From the NCBI GenBank assembly GCA_001657315.1, contig LYSV01000030.1, positions 1 through 64,000 of the forward strand: DNA of 64,000 nt. Reading direction: 5' to 3'. The position numbers and the translations under genes are program-made. Numbering within the stretch: position 1 is the stretch's first letter; every line of letters starts with the position of its first letter. The notes beneath the pieces were generated by a model. The model was not told the origin of the DNA. It worked only from the letters and a program-made list of their open reading frames with translations, and did no database searches. This document shows, piece after piece, positions 55,203-63,018 of this stretch. This stretch comes from Flammeovirgaceae bacterium BBD 1991-12. Its GTDB lineage: Bacteria; Bacteroidota; Bacteroidia; Cytophagales; Cyclobacteriaceae.

Positions 55203-57350
55203 TTAAAGATTAGGGAGCTGGTTTATGATTTTGTCTTTTGAAAGTGTGATAAACACCCCCAGAAAGATGAAACGTGCCGCGGGCTGTCCGATAGCCCGCG
55301 CGACATACTGTCCTTGTGCATCAGGCTGATCGCTGTATTCATAGCCAAAAATGTTGTCCGCTCCGGGCAGGTTGGTAACAGAGGCATGAACGATGATATT
55401 GGGACGATACAGGTAACTGAAATTGACACTCAGGTCATGATATGCAGGTGTCCGTCCTGAGTTAAAATCGCTTTCATTGGGGTTATGGTAAGGCCGGCTG
55501 CTGGCAAAGCTGTAAGTGGCTCCTACCTGAGTTTTCAGGCTGCGAACGAAGTATTTGGTCACAAGAGAGAAGTTGTGCGCTGAGCTGAACGCCGGCACAT
55601 ACCTTCCAGGGTAATCAAGATAGTCCCGTTCCGTATCAATATAGGAATAGGATACCCAGTAATCCAGTCCCTCAATGGATTGATTATCCCGCCAGAAAAG
55701 GTCAATCCCACGGGCATAGCCATCACCTGAATTACTGAAAGTGAGTGGTTCAAAAGGGTCTGTGAACTTTACAAGATCACGGTAGCGTTTGTGATACCCC
55801 TCCACCCGGAAGGTACGTTTGTCTTTCATGATCTGATAGTTAAGGATAAAATGTTCAGCACGCTCCGGCAGCAATGCATCATTCACACGCAGATAGGCGG
55901 GTTGCGCTTGCTGATTAAACATGCCGTAGGCAAAAGCTACCTGTCCATGCTCGCCCAGTTTATGGGCAAGGGAGGTACGCGGAAAAAGCTTCGCCTTTCC
56001 GGTAAGATCATCGTATTCCATACGCAGTCCACTGCGGAGGGTGAAGTCATTGGAAAAAATGAGATCAGTCTCCACAAAGGAAGCTCCCAAATGCTGCCGG
56101 TATTCGTAGTTTGCAACATCCTGATCCCTGACGGCCAACGAACTGCTCCGGTAGAAGTGCTCAATCCCCATGCTTACGGAAATACCGGCAGAGGGATCAT
56201 AGCTCATTACCGATTTGCTGTGAACTCCCTTTATGTTCTCATTATTCGACAAGCCATTTACCATGATATCTTCCTGTGAATCCGTAACAGACAGCCCTGC
56301 CTTAATGCTCCATTTTTCACTTAATATATCCTTGTAGTTGCCGTTCAGATGGAGATATCTGTTCGAAAGGTCTATCCTGTCTTCAACAGTCGGATCAATG
56401 ATCTGAGGTTGGTATATAGTAAAGTCCGAGCGGTTAAAATTGCCATAAAACTTCATCATACCATTAGTGCCTGTTTTATAACGGTAGGCCATGTTACCAT
56501 CTATGGAATGGGGGGCCTGATCATAATTGATCTCCTGGTCTACCATGCGGAAGTATGGCTCCAGATTAGTATACTGGATCTTTGCGGCTACCGAGGACCG
56601 CTCAAAGAGCTGGGAGTGCGCAAGGTCGGCCCCTACTGTCATCAGTGAAAGGTCTGTCCGGTTTTGCTCAGGCATGTTTTTCGTGTTCAGAATGAGCGCC
56701 GAGGACAGGGCCTGTCCGTACTCCGCGGAGTACCCTCCCGTACTGAAGCTGGTACCGCCAAACATAAAAGGAGAAAACCGGTTTCTGCCGGGTGTGTTGG
56801 GTGCGGAAGGTGAATAGCTATTGAGCACTTCCATCCCGTCTATGAATGTTTTGGTTTCATACCCCTCCCCTCCTCTGACAAACAGTCTGCCCGTCTCTCC
56901 CACGGTCTGTGTGCCTGGCAGGGTGTTCAGGGCTCCTGCAATATCCGCTGTGGCTCCGGCTGTGGTAACGATATCCAAGGGCTTCAGCACTTCCCGGCTA
57001 CTTTCTTCCCCGGATGAAAAAGATCCGGCACTTACCACTACCGCTTCCAGCCGGTTGATCTGCTCGCTTAGTTCCACTGTAGTGCTGTGATCTCCCGGCA
57101 ATCGAACACTCGTTTCGTGCCTTTCAAACCCAATGAAGGTGACAATGAGCAGGTGTTCCCCTGCCTCTTCAGTGGTAAAGCGGAATTTGCCTTCTACATC
57201 ACTGGATGTGCCGTCATAGGTTCCGTCGAGGTAAATGTTGGCTCCCGGCACAGGTTCCCCTTTTTCATCCATTACCTTACCCGTAATTTCTGACTGAGCC
57301 AAGCCGAGGTATGACTGGAAGCAAAGAAAAAAGGTCAGTATATTTTTCAT
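55203..57350 (-). CDS. TonB-dependent outer-membrane receptor with CarboxypepD_reg-like domain
   Basis: 715 residues. Signal peptide MKNILTFFLCFQSYLGLA; CarboxypepD_reg-like domain (about 20-105: ITGKVMDEKGEPVPGANIYL); plug domain (about 120-230: PLDIVTTAGATADIAGALNTLPG, then RLFVRGGEGYETKTFIDGMEV); and a beta barrel to the C-terminus, ending in a strand (RFIFLGVFITLSKD). Energised by TonB-ExbBD, it takes up a large or scarce substrate, which the sequence does not reveal. No SusD-like partner is adjacent, so it is not a Sus-type pair; the downstream TPR-like protein takes that place. Confidence 0.9.
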   Translation of the reverse strand: MKNILTFFLCFQSYLGLAQSEITGKVMDEKGEPVPGANIYLDGTYDGTSSDVEGKFRFTTEEAGEHLLIVTFIGFERHETSVRLPGDHSTTVELSEQINRLEAVVVSAGSFSSGEESSREVLKPLDIVTTAGATADIAGALNTLPGTQTVGETGRLFVRGGEGYETKTFIDGMEVLNSYSPSAPNTPGRNRFSPFMFGGTSFSTGGYSAEYGQALSSALILNTKNMPEQNRTDLSLMTVGADLAHSQLFERSSVAAKIQYTNLEPYFRMVDQEINYDQAPHSIDGNMAYRYKTGTNGMMKFYGNFNRSDFTIYQPQIIDPTVEDRIDLSNRYLHLNGNYKDILSEKWSIKAGLSVTDSQEDIMVNGLSNNENIKGVHSKSVMSYDPSAGISVSMGIEHFYRSSSLAVRDQDVANYEYRQHLGASFVETDLIFSNDFTLRSGLRMEYDDLTGKAKLFPRTSLAHKLGEHGQVAFAYGMFNQQAQPAYLRVNDALLPERAEHFILNYQIMKDKRTFRVEGYHKRYRDLVKFTDPFEPLTFSNSGDGYARGIDLFWRDNQSIEGLDYWVSYSYIDTERDYLDYPGRYVPAFSSAHNFSLVTKYFVRSLKTQVGATYSFASSRPYHNPNESDFNSGRTPAYHDLSVNFSYLYRPNIIVHASVTNLPGADNIFGYEYSDQPDAQGQYVARAIGQPAARFIFLGVFITLSKDKIINQLPNL

Positions 57351-57631
57351 GAGCTACTCTTTTCATACAAAAATCACCATTGGCAGGGGGTCCTTAAAAA
57401 AAAGCTTGCCGAACTGTTGTACCTACGAGACAGAGTGTGGAAAACAGTGACCCGACCGGAAAGGGGAATTCCGGATCATACTGGTAACACATTTGGCTGT
57501 CTATCCGGTTAACCCCTGGTACTCCGCCTGTATTACGGATAAGGGATTTCTCCAAAAAGATGGTCAATATTTAAATCCACCTCCCGGGTCCAGGCGATGA
57601 AACCCACTTTAAACGTATTGAGGAAACAACT

Positions 57632-58159
57632 TTATTCTATCTTTCCCCTTTCTGACAACAAGATGGCAATAGGCCTGGTGGTGGGGAACTGAGAAAATAC
57701 AATAACCATGATCACTGTAATGGGAATGCTTAATATCATCCCGGTGACTCCCCATACCGAACCCCAAAATGAAAGTGCAATAATTGTAACAAGCGCACTC
57801 AGGTTCATAGAGTTTCCCATCAATTTTGGTTCCAGTACATTGCCCACAAGAACTTGTACTGCACCGACAAAAAGCAGCACCATTAAACCAAGCATAAACT
57901 CACCAAATTGCAACAGACAGAAAATCGCGGGAAAAACAGTGGCCACCAGTGAGCCGATCGTTGGAATGAAATTCAACATGAAGATCAAAAAGGCCCAAAA
58001 CACCGGAGAATCAATACCAATGATCAATAGCACAACATAGCTTAATGCCCCGGTTATTAAACTCATCAACGCTTTGAGTCCCAGATATTTTGCCACGGAT
58101 CTTTCTATGCGCCCAATGATACCCGATATACAATACATTGAAGGTTTTAGCACATACAT
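57632..58159 (-). pseudogene. C-terminal half of a disrupted AI-2E family transporter gene
   Basis: From about codon 12 the frame reads as the second half of an AI-2E (PerM-like) permease: SVAKYLGLKALMSLITGALSYVVLL, then FMLNFIPTIGSLVATVFPAIFCLL, GNVLEPKLMGNSMNLSALV and LSFWGSVWGVTGMILSIPI. The first residues (MYVLKPSMYCIS) come from foreign DNA after the breakpoint at 58125. The missing N-terminal half is at 62984-63641 on the same strand. Joined, they would give about 365 residues, normal for the family, which exports signals or metabolites by an unresolved mechanism. Confidence 0.85.
57993..58125 (-). repeat. Copy A of the duplicated AI-2E gene segment (133 bp)
   Basis: This piece is repeated at 62984-63103 with three substitutions and a 13 bp difference. 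Copy A holds ATCAATA twice, 6 bp apart (58010-58029); copy B holds it once. Homology ends sharply at 58125, where the foreign DNA begins. Confidence 0.9.
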
Positions 58160-58196
58160 TGGAGAATTTCACATATCCAAAGGACGTCCTCTCCGC

Positions 58197-58217
58197 TAGT
58201 TTTAGTCTCCGTTAGCA
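58197..58217 (+). other. Right half of a broken attC-like site
   Basis: TTTTAG (L'-like), five bases, then GTTAGCA (R'-like, G at 58211). The matching left half is absent, probably lost at the junction with the AI-2E fragment. On its own this is weak; it gains value from the two further sites. Confidence 0.4.
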
Positions 58218-58243
58218 AGGTGAAAACAACTAGTTACAGCCAA

Positions 58244-58305
58244 TACTAACTACAGTCAACAATATATAAAATGCATTAAAACTCATTTTATACTGAATGT
58301 TAGCG
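58244..58305 (+). other. attC-like recombination site (attC2)
   Basis: R'' TACTAAC at 58244-58250 and R' GTTAGCG at 58299-58305 enclose a dyad (ATAAAATG/CATTTTAT, with CAGT/ACTG outside it and unpaired bases on one arm), the layout of an integron attC. R'' matches in 6 of 7 positions the complement of the preceding cassette start (G+TTAGCA). The cassette between 58212 and 58299 would be only 88 bp and has no gene. Confidence 0.5.
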
Positions 58306-58434
58306 AGCATTAATAGCCACCTATGAGCGGAAATCCGATGATTCAAGCAAACAAAAGGTCATCAATAAGCATGACAAAAACCACTCATCGAAGAGATAGA
58401 ACCATTGGGAAAGTACACGAATAGGTGAAAATTG

Positions 58435-58653
58435 ATGATCGCTTCGGGAATAGTCGTTGGAAGCATCGCGCTGGAAGGTGCGATGTCTCAAAAAGGGCAA
58501 TCGAGTGATTGCTCATGTCCTGACGAGACCTTAGTCCAAGTCCAGCAACAGAAAGCTGGATGGTTTTGGGGGAAGCATTGTAAAAATGGTGTAGGAAAGT
58601 ACCGTGTCTTTGGAATAACTGTCCGAGACAATCTAGGGTGTTGCTATGATTAA
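58435..58653 (+). CDS. Small cysteine-containing protein, unknown
   Basis: 72 residues from ATG 58435 (a TTG lies just before). The N-terminus is mildly hydrophobic (MIASGIVVGSIALEGAMS, then Q) and could be a signal or membrane segment. The rest contains five Cys (SDCSCPDE, GKHCKNG, LGCCYD). I recognise no family. It lies in the proposed cassette, just before a larger gene. It could also be a remnant. Confidence 0.4.
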   Translation: MIASGIVVGSIALEGAMSQKGQSSDCSCPDETLVQVQQQKAGWFWGKHCKNGVGKYRVFGITVRDNLGCCYD

Positions 58654-58732
58654 AGTAGGTACAAAAATCAGACTGTATTAAATTGATTAAGTGGAAGGGG
58701 AGACTCTTCCACTATTTTCTAACCAAAACAAT

Positions 58733-59647
58733 ATGAAAGAAAAATTTGCATTTGTATTCTGCTATTTTCTGCTCTTTAGTTTGACTTCAGCACAGATAGT
58801 AATAGATGGATATGTTTTAGATGAAAAGCAGCAACCTGTACCCTATACGTCTGTATATGACTCACTAAATAAAAAAGGAACCATTACTGATATAAAAGGA
58901 TTTTTTTCGATGGAAGTGATGGAGGAGCCTGTTATACTTAATTTTAGCAATGTTAGTTATAACAAGTTGAGGAAGAAAATAGAACAAACGGACGATATAA
59001 TTATAATACTATCTCAAAAAATCACTAGGCTCGATGAAGTGATTGTCAATGCTAGTAATTCGAAATCAAAATATATAGGAAGTCCTAAAAATAAAAGGGG
59101 GATAAATTCCTTTGAAGCGGATAAACCATTTTTTCAATTAGGTCTAAAAATTGAGAATATTGAAAGCCAATTATATAAACAGGCAAACTTAGTTTCAATA
59201 AATATAAAAATAGTTTCTGCATTGATTGGAGGAATAAAACCTGACGGCACTAATCAACTGAGGTTAAGAATTTACAGTATAGATGAAGATGGAGGAGTTG
59301 GAGAAGGTATATTGGATAAGAATGAATTTCTAACACCGAGCAAGAGTGGTTGGTATCAACTCAAATTAAAATCACCTTTCCTGCTCCCCGAAGAAGGCTT
59401 TTTCATAGCCCTCGAATGGTTGAAAGACTTAGATATTGAAGAATGGAAATCGAAGAAATACACATTTCAACCAACTTATGGCTTATCACTATGGGGACAT
59501 ACATTTAAGGATAACGAAGATGAACTAAATTATTATTCTACCTGGAGGTATGATCCTGATGAGAATAAATGGGAGAAAGACACAAGGTTTCCAAATTCTG
59601 TTTTTATCATCCCAACATTCAGGTTAGAAATAAAGGAATATGAATAA
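58733..59647 (+). CDS. Secreted protein with carboxypeptidase-regulatory-like domain, cassette-borne
   Basis: 304 residues from ATG 58733, where the signal peptide MKEKFAFVFCYFLLFSLTSA begins. A CarboxypepD_reg-like domain follows (IVIDGYVLDEKQQPVPYTSVYDS, then GTITDIKGFFSMEV). The C-terminal 190 residues form a separate, beta-rich domain (LRIYSIDEDGGVGEGIL, GWYQLKLKSPFLLPEEGFFIALEW). The DNA is visibly more AT-rich than the chromosome around it. The stop lies 3 bp before the R'' box of the next attC-like site, the usual place for a cassette gene. Function unknown. Confidence 0.75.
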   Translation: MKEKFAFVFCYFLLFSLTSAQIVIDGYVLDEKQQPVPYTSVYDSLNKKGTITDIKGFFSMEVMEEPVILNFSNVSYNKLRKKIEQTDDIIIILSQKITRLDEVIVNASNSKSKYIGSPKNKRGINSFEADKPFFQLGLKIENIESQLYKQANLVSINIKIVSALIGGIKPDGTNQLRLRIYSIDEDGGVGEGILDKNEFLTPSKSGWYQLKLKSPFLLPEEGFFIALEWLKDLDIEEWKSKKYTFQPTYGLSLWGHTFKDNEDELNYYSTWRYDPDENKWEKDTRFPNSVFIIPTFRLEIKEYE

Positions 59648-59716
59648 TCTCGCTAATCGAGTAGGCGGCCATGAGCTATAAGCCCACGGTGCGCCTCTTT
59701 CACAGAACCCCGCGGG

Positions 59717-59754
59717 CACACCACGTAGCGTACGGGCCTCGTACTACGCGGTTC
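59717..59754 (-). ncRNA. Domain V-like catalytic hairpin of the group II intron
   Basis: The minus strand begins GAACCGCGUAGUACGAG and ends CGUACGCUACGUGGUGUG. The two halves pair over most of their length (GUAGUACG with CGUACGCUAC, with a bulge). Position, about 60 nt before the intron end and directly before the domain VI stem, supports the assignment. Confidence 0.6.
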
Positions 59755-59991
59755 GTAAAGTATAAGACTACCGCTCTTTACACCAATAGCTTCTTTCCGC
59801 TACTTTTAAGATAAGGCTACTCAAAGGCTCCTTATCGAATTTTCGCTTCACCCTACGTTCAGTCCTTCACTACCTGGTGAGGCCTCCGTTTTTGAGCGGC
59901 TCGTTACCAGTAGCTACTATGACCTCTGCTGACTTCTCCCTCCGTAACCCGTACGGCGGGAGACCTCCCCCGGTAAGGTGAATATCCCTGC

Positions 59992-60000
59992 CTGCCGCAG
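59992..60000. repeat. Left 9 bp target-site duplication of the IS
   Basis: CTGCCGCAG, identical to 61432-61440 on the other side of the IS. A 9 bp duplication is standard for the IS50-like group of IS4. Confidence 0.85.
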
Positions 60001-61431
60001 CTCATCGTTACCCAAATCTTCAAGTGACCAGTTCAAAAACAGTAGCTGCATTTTGAACCACCTGATAACCTAGTCAAACTGTTTTCAGTCCTGGTGGACC
60101 ATCTGATTTCCTACCTAAGTGTCCCCCCGGTTTTCCAATCCACCTGACTGCTTGCTGTAAGGTAGGTGGTTGTTGAGGAACTTCCTTATTCTGATGTATG
60201 AGTATATATAGTACTTTCCATTGCGTGGGGGTAAGTACTACTTCACAGGTTACATCAGGGTGGTGTCTTGCTTGATAGACCAACTGCATAATTCTAAATG
60301 CTGCTATGCTATAAACAGCAATGGCCTTTTGCAAGGATTCTGCCTGTTTTAACTGGAGTTCCTCTATTTTGGTGCCGCTTTTCAATACATAGTGGAACCG
60401 TTCTATCAACCACCGGTAAGTGTACCACTTTACGCACTGTAATGCCTCTGTAACATGCTGTACTTCCAGCGTAGTTAGCAATTTCCAATGGATAAGATCC
60501 TGTTCATCTTTTTGTGTCTCATCGCGCTGCTCTTTAATTTCTATGGCCGTTAAGGTTACACTCTCATACTGCTCTTTGCTTTTGACCGGCCGCAATACCT
60601 TCACTTGTTGACAGCGTACTTCTGCTTTTACCGGGTGCTTCTTTCCCCCGGTCTTATCAGGTATTTCTAAGGTAATGGTAGCCATGGCTGGCTGCTCTGC
60701 AACCAAATCCCAAAGTGGACTGCTACCCTCTACCCTGCGATTATGCCTGGCCCTGATCAATAAATCAGTATTAGGTTCATAGGCATGGAAAAATAACTCA
60801 TAGACATCTGCCTCCCGATCAGCTACATGTATCTTATGCACAGTGTCGCCTAATAACTGGTTGACTTCATGCATCCCTTCATGCCAGCGATAGGTTTCTT
60901 TATCTTCAAAGCTCAGCTGTTTACGTTTGGCAGATTTACCCAGCTCCTCCAGGGGTCTTGTCCAGGTATGCTGGTACAATAAGGAAAGGGGAAGTCCTGC
61001 TGTTGTGGCCGCTATACTGCTGTAACATAATATTCCTCGTCCTTCTTTATTATCCAGGTAACCTAAGCCTTCTGCTTGCAAATCATGGTAACTAATATTG
61101 CTAATATCGTGCAGTACAAGCAGTTGCATTTCATCCTTCACTTGCTTAGTACCATAATCCATCATCGCTTTTTTTAAAGCATCTATGCTTACCTCTTCAT
61201 TTTTGAAAAATTCATAAGTGGCTTTTACATCGTACCAGCTCTTGTTTTGGCGGGGAATACTGCTCCCAGGCTGGCTACTGATATTGTTAATGATGGTTAC
61301 AAAGCGTTGATCCCTGCGTTTATCTCCAAGATCTATGTCTTTAAAATCCTCGATAGTGATCTTATGCATGGTAATCGTTTTTGACCAAAATAATCTAATT
61401 TGGCCTCATATAAAATTTAGGTAAGGGTTAG
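60001..61431 (-). mobile_element. IS4 family element of the IS50 (Tn5-like) group, 1431 bp
   Basis: The ends are imperfect inverted repeats: CTCATCGTTACCCAAATCTT at the left and, read inward, CTAACCCTTACCTAAATTTT at the right (15 of 20 match), starting with CT like the 19 bp ends of IS50. A single transposase gene fills it. The flanking 9 bp direct repeat is perfect, so insertion was clean and probably recent. The target, rejoined, is CCTGCCTGCCGCAGGCAGG, a palindrome in the intron; the IS hit its centre. Confidence 0.88.
60074..61369 (-). CDS. IS50/Tn5-like transposase
   Basis: 431 residues, apparently intact. N-terminal DNA-binding part with LGDKRRDQRFV and ATYEFFKNEEVS, as in Tn5. DDE triad: Asp88 (VLHDISNISYHD), Asp184 (VADREADVYE, matching the Tn5 CDREAD motif) and Glu323 (YRWLIERFHYVLKSGTKIEE, the YREK-type motif). 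These positions are close to those of Tn5 transposase (97, 188, 326, as recalled). It catalyses cut-and-paste transposition of the element. It uses the same strand as the intron. Confidence 0.92.
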   Translation of the reverse strand: MHKITIEDFKDIDLGDKRRDQRFVTIINNISSQPGSSIPRQNKSWYDVKATYEFFKNEEVSIDALKKAMMDYGTKQVKDEMQLLVLHDISNISYHDLQAEGLGYLDNKEGRGILCYSSIAATTAGLPLSLLYQHTWTRPLEELGKSAKRKQLSFEDKETYRWHEGMHEVNQLLGDTVHKIHVADREADVYELFFHAYEPNTDLLIRARHNRRVEGSSPLWDLVAEQPAMATITLEIPDKTGGKKHPVKAEVRCQQVKVLRPVKSKEQYESVTLTAIEIKEQRDETQKDEQDLIHWKLLTTLEVQHVTEALQCVKWYTYRWLIERFHYVLKSGTKIEELQLKQAESLQKAIAVYSIAAFRIMQLVYQARHHPDVTCEVVLTPTQWKVLYILIHQNKEVPQQPPTLQQAVRWIGKPGGHLGRKSDGPPGLKTV

Positions 61432-61440
61432 CTGCCGCAG
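61432..61440. repeat. Right 9 bp target-site duplication of the IS
   Basis: CTGCCGCAG, the second copy of the sequence at 59992-60000. Confidence 0.85.
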
Positions 61441-61909
61441 GCAGGCTTGTGTCTATCGCTGCCACATCTACTATTTCGGCACTAACCTCTTTCGAGGGGT
61501 TGGACTTCGGTATGATGTGCTACCTTATCCGGCCTTATAGCCCCTGTATGTGGTTTCTATTCAGCCTGCCCTCAACTCGATTGGGGGTCAGTACAAACAC
61601 CGCAGGCTGGCTTACTTCAGTTCCAGCGTCACCGCTGACAACCTTGCCACTTGCTTCGCTTCCGGGCACAGCCTGCCCCGTACTTGATACGGGGACCCCA
61701 GCGCGTACGGGACTTTCACCCTTTGGAACGCTCAACTTCATGAGCTATATTCACCATTCGAGGCGCACACAAACACTAAAATGAATATGCGAACTGAGTA
61801 TTTTGAGAGGGTAATACAAAAAATCAACTTCAGTGCTACTAGCAACTGGGCGCATACTCATTTTAGTTAGACGTTATGGGCATGGGCAGCCGGAAGAAGT
61901 GAGGTTCAT

Positions 61910-62290
61910 ATGTTGTTAGTGGTTAGTGATTGGGGTTTTGAGAATGCTGATGTGAACACTTATGGTAAAGGACCCTATGAAGGGGGGCAGATATATAAAT
62001 TCAAGAGAAAAGATGTTAGAAAGAAACGAAGTAAAGATGTTAATTTTTTGATCTTGAATAACTGGAATGAGCGAGCACCTGGCATGCCTTATGGTAATTA
62101 TGTGATTTTTGAATATGATACATGGCCTACCGCGCGTAGAACTGCGACATGGTGGCACGGCAATACAGAATATTCGCACGATTATAGATCAGCTGATGGT
62201 TACTATGATCTAAATACCGTGTACAATTCTAACTTTGCTTACCATAGTGTAAACAATGGCTGCATAGAATGGAGGAGTCAATATTATTGA
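61910..62290 (+). CDS. Unrecognised cassette protein, possibly 5'-truncated
   Basis: 126 residues from ATG 61910. It contains DWGFENADVNTYGKGPYEGG, FLILNNWNERAPGMPYGNY and a Trp/Tyr-rich tail (TWPTARRTATWWHGNTEYSH), and has no signal peptide. The frame is open upstream to 61871 without another start, so the true N-terminus could be lost. It lies 31 bp after the attC3 end, as a first gene in a cassette would. No family is recognised; the many aromatic residues suggest a compact secreted or binding protein. Confidence 0.5.
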   Translation: MLLVVSDWGFENADVNTYGKGPYEGGQIYKFKRKDVRKKRSKDVNFLILNNWNERAPGMPYGNYVIFEYDTWPTARRTATWWHGNTEYSHDYRSADGYYDLNTVYNSNFAYHSVNNGCIEWRSQYY

Positions 62291-62307
62291 GATTTAACAA
62301 TGTAAGG

Positions 62308-63018
62308 ATGGGAGTGTTTCCCATCCTGATTTTTTGTATTTTTCAGCCTGGACAAATGGTTATTGCTCAGCAAAGAGAACCCAATCTCACAGGAACGATA
62401 GGCATCACCTGGAGAAGCACGGCTATGAATTTTTTCAATTTTAAATATGTTTATACCGACCCCAGAATATCATCATATGATTATGAAAGAAATGTTCAAG
62501 GGTTAAGCATTAACATTGGTTTGATCTATCAAATTTCTTCGAAACTATCACTTGAGTACCACCCGAACATTCGGTACGATCAAATTACTTTCGACCGGGA
62601 TACAGTAGGCTGGACGAAATCGATCGTAGGAACACAAACAGGTGATACTGTTATCTATCAACCAATTTATGAGCAAATTCCTAACAAAGAATCCATTTTA
62701 GATCACAACTTCAATCTGGTTTTCAGAAAAAAACTTAATTGGGGCTTAGGGTTAAGCATAATTAATACCGGAAAATCATTCCAATATGAAAATCCGATTG
62801 GTTCTCCACCTAAGACTGAGAATATTCAGTTCGTTACCTATAATGCATTTGCGGTAATCCCTGTGAAGAAGATTTTGTTTTTAGAGTTGAAAGCACTTTA
62901 CACCAATAACTTACCTACCTCTGATCCTAACGACAATCACATCATGTATAGCGCAAGATTGTTTTACAAAGTAAGATTTAAAAGCCCAAAACACCGGAGA
63001 ATCAATAGCACAACATAG
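62308..63018 (+). CDS. Outer-membrane beta-barrel-like protein with a chimeric C-terminus
   Basis: 236 residues from ATG 62308 (MGVFPILIFCIFQPGQMVIA, then QQ, a signal peptide); the frame is open upstream but would overlap the preceding gene. The body alternates hydrophobic and polar residues in strand pairs (LSINIGLIYQISSKLSLEYHPNIRYD, FNLVFRKKLNWGLGLSIIN, AVIPVKKILFLELKALYTNN), consistent with a small porin-like barrel. The normal protein likely ends with the strand ARLFYKVRF. The final dozen residues (KSPKHRRINSTT) are read from the antisense of the duplicated AI-2E fragment, so the original end is lost. Confidence 0.6.
   Translation: MGVFPILIFCIFQPGQMVIAQQREPNLTGTIGITWRSTAMNFFNFKYVYTDPRISSYDYERNVQGLSINIGLIYQISSKLSLEYHPNIRYDQITFDRDTVGWTKSIVGTQTGDTVIYQPIYEQIPNKESILDHNFNLVFRKKLNWGLGLSIINTGKSFQYENPIGSPPKTENIQFVTYNAFAVIPVKKILFLELKALYTNNLPTSDPNDNHIMYSARLFYKVRFKSPKHRRINSTT

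Larger units (their letters stand above)
59656..61768 (-). mobile_element. ORF-less group II intron, interrupted by an IS
   Basis: Minus-strand RNA. The 5' end is GUGCGCC at 61768, followed 50 bases later by an AGGGUGAAAGUCCC segment (typical of domain I). The 3' end carries a domain V-like hairpin (59717-59754), then a domain VI-like stem of nine pairs (CCGUGGGCU/AGCUCAUGG) and CCUACUCGAU, with the branch-point A seven bases from the end. Without the IS and one target copy it is about 670 nt. No reverse transcriptase or maturase is encoded, so it would need help in trans. It sits inside the R'' box of an attC, like group IIC-attC introns, and in the opposite orientation to the cassette genes. 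Confidence 0.78.
59651..61879 (+). other. attC-like site (attC3) split by a group II intron
   Basis: With the intron (59656-61768) removed, the sequence reads R'' CGCTAAC (59651-59655 plus 61769-61770), spacer, L'' CTAAAATG, a variable middle, L' CATTTTAG, six bases, then R' GTTATGG (61873-61879). The stem continues inward: 61775-61791 and 61851-61867 are complementary over 17 bp with one mismatch. R'' is the exact complement of GTTAGCG, the 5' junction of the same cassette at 58299-58305, as expected for an integron cassette. Confidence 0.62.

Noticed and set aside
55203-57350. A SusC/SusD nutrient-uptake pair
   Set aside because: The receptor is only 715 residues and the adjacent protein is TPR-like without the SusD fold signs or lipobox, so a Sus pair is not supported.
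59986-61446. The CCTGCCTGC words at both IS borders as the IS inverted repeats
   Set aside because: They are explained by a palindromic target split by the IS plus the 9 bp duplication; the true ends start at 60001 and 61431 and resemble IS50 ends.
61775-61867. The 17 bp inverted repeat as an ordinary transcription terminator targeted by a group IIC intron
   Set aside because: The loop is about 60 nt and no T tract follows; together with the R''/R' boxes it fits an attC stem better, although terminator-type targeting was considered.
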